This document shows positions 1-9,100 of a stretch of 64,000 nucleotides of DNA, piece by piece. Below the pieces are notes generated by a model, which was not told the origin of the DNA, made no database searches, and saw only the letters and a program-made list of their open reading frames with translations. The position numbers were made by a program, and so were the translations under genes. The DNA comes from Elmis aenea (taxonomy: Eukaryota; Arthropoda; Insecta; Coleoptera; Elmidae): positions 65,423,528-65,487,527 of the forward strand of contig OX393576.1 in the NCBI GenBank assembly GCA_947652605.1, given 5' to 3'. How positions within the stretch are numbered: position 1 is the stretch's first letter; each line of letters begins with the position of its first letter.

Positions 1-446
1 GTCCAGATGGATTTGCATTGTTTTGCATTTTATCGTTTTTTTTTCACCTTTTTCACTATTATAAACATTTCTATGATACATTTAGTTTTATTGAACAACA
101 TATTTACCGAAGTTGTAGTCCGTTAAATGCCTTATCCGCAATAGGCATCCGTTTTGCTCTACGACGTTTCGTTAAAAAGATGCGGCGTTTTTAAAAATTT
201 ACATAACTTATTTATATGCAATTTTACAATTTTTTGTTAAATTTGTTCGTTAGCTCCTTAAAAAAAATGACAAGGGGTGGTTTTCTGAAGAATCTCAAAC
301 TTCATAAAAAGCTTTGAAACTTATGAGATACATAATTTTATGAATGTTGCCGATGCTATGGCATTTTTAAATACAAAATATCATAATTAACGGGAGTTTT
401 TGTTTTTCGAAAACGATAAAATGCAAAACAATGCAAATCCATCTGG
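1..446. repeat. fold-back MITE-like element with ~38 bp inverted ends
   Basis: The first 38 bases (GTCCAGATGGATTTGCATTG...) recur exactly inverted at 409-446. The left end is at the window edge, so the element may extend further and no target duplication can be read. Segments at about 103-190 and 358-405 resemble 645-735 and 539-585 in the next repeat, so the two are related. Confidence 0.75.
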
Positions 447-1078
447 ACGCAATAAAATTAACATGTAATTACAAAATTACTTCAAAAAGTGTTCAAAATG
501 ACCTCCATCATTCAATTACGTAATCGCATTCTCTTTAAAAGCATTTTTAAATACAAAACAATATTTGTAGGAAATTTTGTTTTTGCACTCTATTCCATAT
601 TTTCAGCTTTTCCGGAAAAACGGTTTGATTTTCAAAAAACTTCACTTGACCAAAGTTGTAGCCCATAAAATTTGCTATCCGGAATGGGCCGTCGGTTTTT
701 TTGTACAACCTTTCGTTTTAAAGATACAGCGGTTGCAAAGTCTAAGAAATAATTAAATTTTGTTAATTTTTTACATTTTTTTGTACAAACTGCTTTATAA
801 CTCTCAAACCATTGCCTGTAGACAAAAAATGAATAAAACTAATTTTGTAGATAATTTCATGTTCTATTAAAAAGCTTTAAGGTATTTTACAATAAAATTG
901 ATATTGTCGGCTACAGAGTCTTATAAATGCAGAAGTGTAAAAAAATCAAGTAAGTGTTGATATCAGCTTAGCATTTGATTTTAGGAAAAAAATTTACTTG
1001 AAATTTTTTCTTAGAAAAGGGTCCTCTATCATCACTTAAAATATTCGCGGTGATAATGGGGACACCCTGTATATCATA
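447..1078. repeat. mariner-type repeat fragment ending CACCCTGTATA
   Basis: This AT-rich stretch is internally similar to the fold-back element before it and ends at 1065-1078 with the terminus GACACCCTGTATATC seen on many repeats of this window. No left terminus is visible. The 71-aa frame at 1050-1265 starts inside this terminus and is not credible. Confidence 0.45.
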
Positions 1079-1270
1079 TTTAAAATATAATATTCAATTC
1101 ATTATCCTTTTTTCAAGTTGTTTCAAACTCACCACTTCTTTGGGACGAACCGGGGCCATCATTATTATTAAGTTATTAGAACAAAATGTTAACGTACATT
1201 GCGTACTACAGCTCAGCGTTTGCATGTTAATAAAAGTATTCGGATTGTACTATTCTTTACTTTGAATATA

Positions 1271-1481
1271 CAGGTTGGTCCACATAGGGCCAGTATTGGG
1301 CTCTCGTATTTTTCTCGATTTTTGTTTATTATCAAGCGTGCCATGGAACATTTGTAAAACATTAAAGCATCACTGAATAGGTCCCAGAAAGGGGAACGAT
1401 TTGTCTAATTTAAACTCCTTTGTAGCTCTTGCCGTTTACGAGATCCCAAGAGTAATAGTAGCCCTTCTATGTGGACGGGTG
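1271..1481. repeat. 211 bp MITE with TA target duplication
   Basis: The ends CAGGTTGGTCCACATAGGG and (inverted) CCCTTCTATGTGGACGGGTG are imperfect inverted repeats, flanked on both sides by TA, as for Tc1/mariner-type insertions. The inner part shares the phrase around CTCTTGCCGTTTACGAGATC with the repeat end at 49.4 kb. Confidence 0.65.
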
Positions 1482-1483
1482 TA

Positions 1484-1938
1484 TACGGGGTAAATAAATA
1501 CCGTTCAAGTAAATGTAATAACAAATAACACTGCATAAAATAAAACACTCAAACAGTTTTATTGACGTTTATTGAAATATATATGTTGTAAAACAGTACA
1601 CAGATGTTTATAAAAAGAATATACAGTCAACTATGTGCCTTATAAAAAGTTTTAAAATTGAGCATATTGCATCAACAAATCACACACTACAGGGGTTGAT
1701 ATGTTTAAAGTTTTTATACAGTAAAAAAAATAATTTCCATCAATTTAAATCTATAGTCACTATAATGATTTTTTTTCAGTATATTAATTACTACAATACA
1801 GAAATTATAACTAACTCTTATTAACATAATAACACAGCATGAAAGAGAGAGAAAGAGAATGATATATTATGCAATATTTACATCATGTAACTCTTAAAAC
1901 CGGTTTTATTTCGACCCAAAATAAAATGGAGAAAATTA
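1484..1938. other. unrecognised AT-rich intergenic DNA
   Basis: I see no coding signal or clear repeat boundary here. The 63-aa frame at 1633-1824 has no recognisable similarity. Confidence 0.4.
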
Positions 1939-2028
1939 TTTGATCTACTGAATATTTTTGACTTACCAGTAATAAAATGTAAACATAATTAGCAAATCGC
2001 TAAATAAATTACATTATTATTATTATTA
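1939..2028 (+). mobile_element. solo 3' tail of a non-LTR retrotransposon
   Basis: The segment GCAAATCGCTAAATAAATTA followed by (ATT)n matches, in the opposite orientation, the 3' end of the LINE at 47983-49060. Only the last ~80 bases are present, as in extreme 5' truncation. The ATT tail is interrupted by the next MITE. Confidence 0.6.
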
Positions 2029-2731
2029 CCAGGGAGGGTCACGATATGTTGTTGCTAGAATCTGATCAAGGCTGTGTTTATTGCGTTAAGAACATCAAAA
2101 CTAAATGTTTGGAAGAGTTACAAGTGCCACTGGCCATTTCCTTCGCAAAAATAGGGGAACAACTAAAAAGTTGAATAATTAAAGTAATATTTGCGATCGC
2201 GTTGGCCATGAAACCGTCAGAGATAAAATCGAAATTTTTCTATATACCAATGCGTGCATCCTTTGCAAGTAAAATGGTGCAAATTTTTTGAAAAAATCTT
2301 AAACGGTTCCGGTGAAAAACGTCAAAAACGAACCCGCTGCAAAAGCGCTATGATTTGAGAAGTTGTATAACTAAATCTATGCGACTTGCATAGGCGTTTA
2401 ACACAGGAGAAACCGTTTTTACAAGGGCCTCGTTTTTCGCGTTTTTCTCCGAAGCGTTTAAGATTGTTTCAAAAAAATTGCACTATTCTACTTGCAAGGG
2501 ATGTGCGCATTGGTAAATAGAGAAATTTCGATTTTATCTCTGACGGTTTCATGGCCAACGCGATCGCAAAAATTACTTTTATTATTCAACTTTTCAGTTT
2601 TTCCTCTATTTTTCCGCAGGAAATGGCCAGTGGCACGTATAACTCTCCAAAACATTTGGTTTTGATATTCTTGATGCAATAAACTCAGCCTTGATCAGAT
2701 TCTAGCGACAACATATCGTACCCCTCCCTTG
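2029..2731. repeat. 703 bp palindromic MITE, family H copy 1 (TTA target duplication)
   Basis: The ends CCAGGGAGGGTCACGATATG and (inverted) CATATCGTACCCCTCCCTTG are inverted repeats, and the two ~300 bp arms continue as a palindrome (CCACTGGCCATTTCCT on the left, AGGAAATGGCCAGTGG on the right). It is flanked by TTA on both sides, although the left TTA lies in an ATT microsatellite. Other copies lie at 16220-16756 and 51032-51707. The 63-aa frame at 2488-2679 is part of an arm, not a gene. Confidence 0.8.
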
Positions 2732-2795
2732 TTAGATCAGGTGATTTAATATTAAAATTTGTTCGTAAACAAATACAGGGTCGTATAGTTTAACA

Positions 2796-3115
2796 TTATC
2801 TATCTACAAGTGTCATTAAAACATTGGTTAATAAGAAAACTACTATCACAGATCGTTTATTTAAGGTTGATGATGCGCTTAACGCACTGGCGTGACAACT
2901 CATTTCCTCTAGGGGTAACTGCACAATAGCAATTTTACTGCTAGAGATTATATCGGTACACATAACGTTTTTTGTAATATCGTTTATGTGCACAGCTGTT
3001 TCTGCAGGAGCATTATGGGGCTGTAAAGTCTCTCGAACCCACCTTTTCAGCCAATGGCTTAACCAAGATACGTGGCATCCACATTTAAAATGATTTTCAT
3101 AAATTGTCAGTCCAC
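2796..3115 (-). CDS. chp: chp terminal exon: LRR C-cap and GPI-attachment signal
   Basis: The last exon starts after acceptor TTTTGTAG and completes a Gly codon. It encodes the C-terminal cap (NHFKCGCHVSWLSHWLKRW), a linker with further cysteines (VMCTD, EEMSCHASA), a small-residue stretch ALSASSTLN that could hold the GPI attachment site, and a hydrophobic end SVIVVFLLTNVLMTLV before TAA at 2798-2796. No consensus AATAAA is seen in the roughly 60 bases before the MITE that follows; the first on this strand is inside that MITE (AATAAAAG near 2578-2583). Confidence 0.85.
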
Positions 3116-6100
3116 CTACAAAATTTTATCAAAATCACTTTCACCTTTGATCAAAATCTACACGTACCTGTCATAACAGAGGTGCCAATATTCTTCAGCG
3201 ATGTTTTATTCCCATAAAATGTATCCGGGCTAATATATGATATCATATTATTTCTAAGTTCAATACCAAGATGCGATATTTTGTACATATGGGAAAACAG
3301 TCCGGCAGGCAGCTCTTCTATGTCGGTTCCATCTATTTTAATAGTCAGTTCTGGATTTCTGGTAAACTTGACGAACGCATCGGCTTGTACATACTTTAAG
3401 TTCTTTCCAGAAATCTCCAAGTGCTTAATTTTAGGATTTGACAAACAAATTAGTTGATCACTTAAAACGTTCTCCTGAAGTTGGAGTTTAAGAATTCTTA
3501 ATTGACTCAAGTTTGCAAATAAATTACACAATTCGGCACGGAAATTATCTATTCTCGGCCAAGTTTGCATGGATAGTGTTGTAAGGATTTTGAGCTGAGT
3601 GAGAGCTTTACTTTCGAACTTCTCTAATCCCGACAATTCTTGAATATTCAGGTTTTTTAAATTTTGGAGTCCGTGTAAATTATCCACAGTTATTTCCTGC
3701 AAGAGTCAAGCTTAAATATTACACACACGTGAAGTTAGAGGTACATATTAACAGAAATCAAAAACTTTTAACGTCATAATTTTTTTCCAAATTTTTGCTG
3801 TACTTTTTAATTTTTTTGCTGGTCTCCAATACGAGATAATTAAAACAAAACGATTTGTTCCTCCAACTTCACGGTGAGGTACAACAAAAATAAGCCAAAA
3901 ATGATGTAAAAAGTTTTTGATTTTTTTACAAATGCACCTCACTATGAAGTTGGAGATACAACACTTTTTTTTAAATCATCTTGTCTTGGAGACCAGCAAA
4001 AAATTTAAAAAGAACAGCAAAAGTTAGCAAAAAAATATGATGTAAACAGTTTTTGATTAATGCTATTATGTATCTCCAACTTCAGGAACCTCAAAAACGT
4101 TACAAAATATTACCTTAATGGGATTGCTGGATAGATCAAGAACCTTCAGAACTGGAAAACGGCTCCACATACGAGAAGGTATGTGACGAATTTTGTTATT
4201 ATCAAGGTACAAATATTTCAACTTTGGTAGTTTTTGTACAGAATTAGGATGAATAACTTCTATTTTATTATACGATAAATTTAAATATATCAAATTTGGC
4301 AGTGGTAAATGAGGTATAGAACAAATTCCTGCATTAGCTAAATTCAGCTCTTTCAAATTTTGGGCATAATGAAACAGTTCCTTAAAATTTGCTTGTAGTG
4401 GGTTTGCACTGATATGTAGTTTTTGTAAGAAACCTAAACTTGTGAATACATTATCGGGAAGTATTGTTAATCGATTATTACTTAAATCAAGGCACTGGAT
4501 ATATCGCATATCTAAAAAGGTCGTACTGTCAATGTGTTCTATATTATTCGATCTAATCAAGAGATACCTTAGCGTAAACCCTATTTCTGATAAGCTCGCG
4601 GAAGGTAGAGCAGAAAAAGAATTTCTACTTAAATCCAACATTTCTAGAGCTGTGTTGCTAAACACATCTCTAGGAAGATGCTCTAAATAGTTATCGTGCA
4701 TGTCTAAAATTCGCAATTTTGGAGAACTAGAAAATTGTCCACCGTGTAAACGTCCTATAGAATTCTTGGACAAATCTAAAACTTGTAAACTTTGTAAGCC
4801 AGAAAATGCGGCTTTGTTGATGCTAACAATATTATTTTTGCTTAAACTGAGTTGTTCCAGGGAATTCATGTGTACAAAGCTATTATGTTCGACGCTGGAT
4901 ATCGAATTATAATCTAAAAATAACTTCCTCAGTGAAATAATATTTTTCAAACACTTAAGTACGTGAGATATATTATTATACCGCAGATCTAATAGACTCA
5001 TTTGTAGAACGTGTGGACCACTATTGCAAAACACTATGTGGTTCATACTGATATTGACTTGGACAATGTTCGAAACGTTGATAAAATATGATAAAGAAAA
5101 TTCTGTTAGTAAATTACTTTGCAAATGTATATTTGTTAATGACGGTAAATTGCTGAACGCGTGTTCGCCTAAATGCGAAATTAAATTATTCGACAAACTA
5201 ATTTGAGTTAAGGATGTTAAATTATGAAAACTTTTCCTCTCAATATTTTCGATTTTGTTATTTGATAATATTACGGACTCTAGCCCTGCAAGAGATTCGA
5301 AAGTTTGGGAATATATTTTACGAATTTCGTTATTTCCTAATCGTACATCTTTTAGTTTCGAGTGTACAGTCGAAACGAACAGATGTTGAGGTAAAACGAC
5401 CAACTTATTTGATTCCATATTTAAATACCGCAACTGATTAAACTGATGTAAAATAGATTCAGGTATTGTGTGTAAGTTATTATTATCGACGGATAACCAT
5501 CGAAGTCTATGAAGATGCCTAAATAAATCGCTTGGAAAAGTCTCAAAATCTAATCCGAACGAAATTTCCAGCGTTTCTAGATGTGATAACCCGTAAAAAG
5601 CGTTGTTTTCTATAAACCTCAAAGGATTAAAACTTAAAATTAATTCCTTTAATTGGTTTATGTTCGCGAATGCTTTTGCTGGTAATTTCGTAATGCGATT
5701 ATTACTTAATATTAATGTTTTTATATTACGTCCCCAGTATTTGAAGTCATTTTCTGAGATTTCATAAATTTCGTTGTAAGCCATATTAAAATGCGATATA
5801 TTCGCGCAGCTTTTCAGTGCGTCCGCAGGAATTTTGCTAAACCTATTACCACTTAAACTTAATGCTCTTAAACTGGCACAGAAAAGGTGAAACGTATTTT
5901 CTGAAATATCTGTTAAATAATTGGACGACAAATACAAATACTTTAAAATTTTCAATCGGCTTAACGCTTGCGGGGAATGTATTAAGTTGTTATGATCGAA
6001 ATCTAGGTATTCTAACTGTTCTTCAAGTCCTGAAAACGCTTTGTTATCAACGTTTACAAGTTGGTTGTGTGATAAAATGATTCTCCCGCAGCCGAGGCCG

Positions 6101-9100
6101 GAAAAACTTTCAGCTGTTAGTACTTTTATACTGTTATATGCTAGATTCAAATCACGTATATAAACAGTGTTATTAAAAGGGAAGCGAGGCAAACTTTTTA
6201 AATAGTTTTCACTTAAATCAACTTTCTCGAGCCACAATTTTCTTGTAAACGTGTGCCTTGGGAAAGTAAAGATATGATTTCCACGCAAATAGAGCCATTG
6301 CAAATGAGGCAAAGTTGAAATGATTTCGAGTGGAAAGTTTTCTATCAAATTATGTGAAATACTGAGAGTTTGTAGACTGGGAGGAAGAGAATATTTATGG
6401 ATTTTAGATATTTTATTTCCATCAAGATTCAACCAAATCAGCAGCTCCAGTTTCCGTAATCCATTATTGCCTTTAGATTCATGGACGTTGTTGTCTACGG
6501 GCAATTCTGTTATATCATTTTCAGCCAAAAATAATTTTGTTATCGTGTTTCTCAGAAGAGACCAATCTCCGTGCAAGTTATTTATTTGATTTCTGCAAAT
6601 GCGAATAATATTTATTTTTTGTATACTTACTTAATTCACGCAAAACAGTTGCTAAATTACATCAAATAATCATTAAATTTTTGTCGCCAATGTTATCTAC
6701 AATATTTTTCAAATGCTAAATATTATGGTAATTCGATTTTTAAGTTGCTTAACTTGTGTTTATGGAGACGTAGTTTAAGTGTACTTTTTTTTGTTAAGTC
6801 GATCGCAAAACATCAGTCTTCATTGTGATCCAAACAAGATGATATCAGATTTATTGCACGTTAATTTTTTATTTCAATATTAAGAATGGTATTTTTTTTT
6901 ATACCGGGTGTAACTGAAATCAGGCTCACCCCCCTTTTTTTCTTTAGTTTTGATGATAGACAAACGAAATTTTAAACATGTGATGTGCAAAAAAAACGGA
7001 TTGCACCTTTGTTTCACTTCCGGTTTCGCCGGAAACGACCCTAACTTTGTTTTTTCAAATGAAACATACTGTACATTTTTACATTTTTGGAAAGAGTAAC
7101 AAATTTTGAATACAACTGCACTGTTTTAGTAAATTTTTATAGACTCAAATAATTTTTTATTAAGTGTGCCCTGACCTGCATAAATAGAATAGTGTAATTT
7201 CAAAAAGCGTCGAAAAAACTTTTTTGTTAATTTTAATTTTTAATTGAATTTTGGGTTACTTAAATAGACTTTAAAGGTTGCGAAATTGGTTTTTTTTTAA
7301 AGATTTTTTTTTTTTTTCATGAAACGAAGGTGCCCCATGCGGTTATTTAAATAGAGTATTTATTGGCGAATTAACAATACCAATAACTTGGTATTTAATT
7401 AGGATTTATTTCTACAACAACAAAATTAACTGTTTGTTCAATAAAACTTTGGAATTTCTTTTTAGTTGTTGTTCCTAAAAGTTTCAATTAATTTTTAGTG
7501 GTTTGTAATCGTCGTGAAAAGAGTCAACACAAAAAAAAGCATTTGTTTTGTTGCTATTTAGCATAGTCAACTATGATTATTTCTTATTGTATCTTACCAA
7601 CACTTAACAATGATTTAAAATTTTAATGCTGGCTCCTGAAAAAATACCAAGTTTTTGGTATCGTTGAACTCGTCAGAAAATACCCTATTTAAATAACCGC
7701 ATGAGCCACCATCGTTCCATTTAAAAAAGTTGACTTTTTGTCAAAAAAAAACAATTTTGCAACCTTTAAATTCGATTAAAGTAACCGAAATGTCAATGAA
7801 AATTAACAAAAATGTTTTTTGACACTTTATAAGACATAATAAAATTCAATTTATGCAAGTCATGGCACACTTGTCCAAAAATTATTTGAGGTTACTTATA
7901 AAAATTAACTAAAACAGTGCAATTGTATTCAAAATTTCTTCCTGTTTCCAAAAATGTAAAAATATACAGGGTGTTCCATTTGAATAACAAAGTTGGGGTC
8001 CGTTTCGGCGAAACCGGAAGTGTAAGAATAGTGTACATATGTTCAGATAATCCGGTTTTTTGCACATATCACATGTTTAAAATTTCGTTTGTCTAAAATC
8101 AAAACTAGAGAAAAAAAGGGGTGACCCTGATTTCAGTTACACCCGGTATTTGCATATTCAAGCGATACAACTAACTAAAAATCAGTTTTATAAAGTTATA
8201 ACGGTGTAAAAAAAATGCACCATAAAATAAAGGTTTTACAGCACACACACACCTTTGTAAATTCAAATGTTGTAGGTTTCTTAAATCTTTCATCGCTACA
8301 AATGGTATGCTGTCCAGTTCATTATAACTTAAATCCAACGAAACGAGAGACTTCCACATAGAGCTGAAAGTAAACAGAAAGTGCAAAACAAATATCATAA
8401 AGATATTTTATTATGCAGGTTTTACGACAAAAGCAATCAGCAAAAATCATTTCGGAAATGTAAGCATTTACAATAAGTGCGTCATAGGTTATGCAGCCAG
8501 ATGAATAAATTTGGAACCAACAATGAATAAATAATTATTTTACATTCGTTTATTATGTACAAAAAGTACCTACTTACTACTAACATGGATTATTCATTTA
8601 ATGATGATGGAAATAAGATTAAAATCTTGAACATCGAACATAGTAATTATTTGTATCTTTACTACGTTCGTTTAATCAAGATGTCGATTCAAAAACTTTT
8701 CTAGATAGCTTATTTTTAACATTTTCACACCCCACATATTGCTATTGATGTAGAAAAGCAAAACTGTGTAAACGCTAGTTATTAAAGAGTTCGCGAATGT
8801 CTGAGCTGCAACAGCGATGGAAGAGTAACAAAAATCCCAACTTTATGTGTGCATTTCTTTCATCGCTTGCTTCGATATCCAGGGATATAAAAATGTACTA
8901 TCGTAGCCATAAAAGGTATCAATAATGATTACCAAGTTTAATATTCCAATGCTTAGTTTTCTTTGGTTTTTGATATTTTTATGTTAATGAGGTTTTTATT
9001 AGGTACTCAAAAAGTAGCGTGCAAGAAATTTATTAGGATATATGTTTCTCTAGCGTGAAAAGCATAAATTGTTTTAATTTGATCAAACATTTTTTTAAAA

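Noticed and set aside
4442..6589. Several plus-strand frames of 60-89 codons across the chaoptin exon
   Set aside because: Antisense shadows of exon 4; no family signature.
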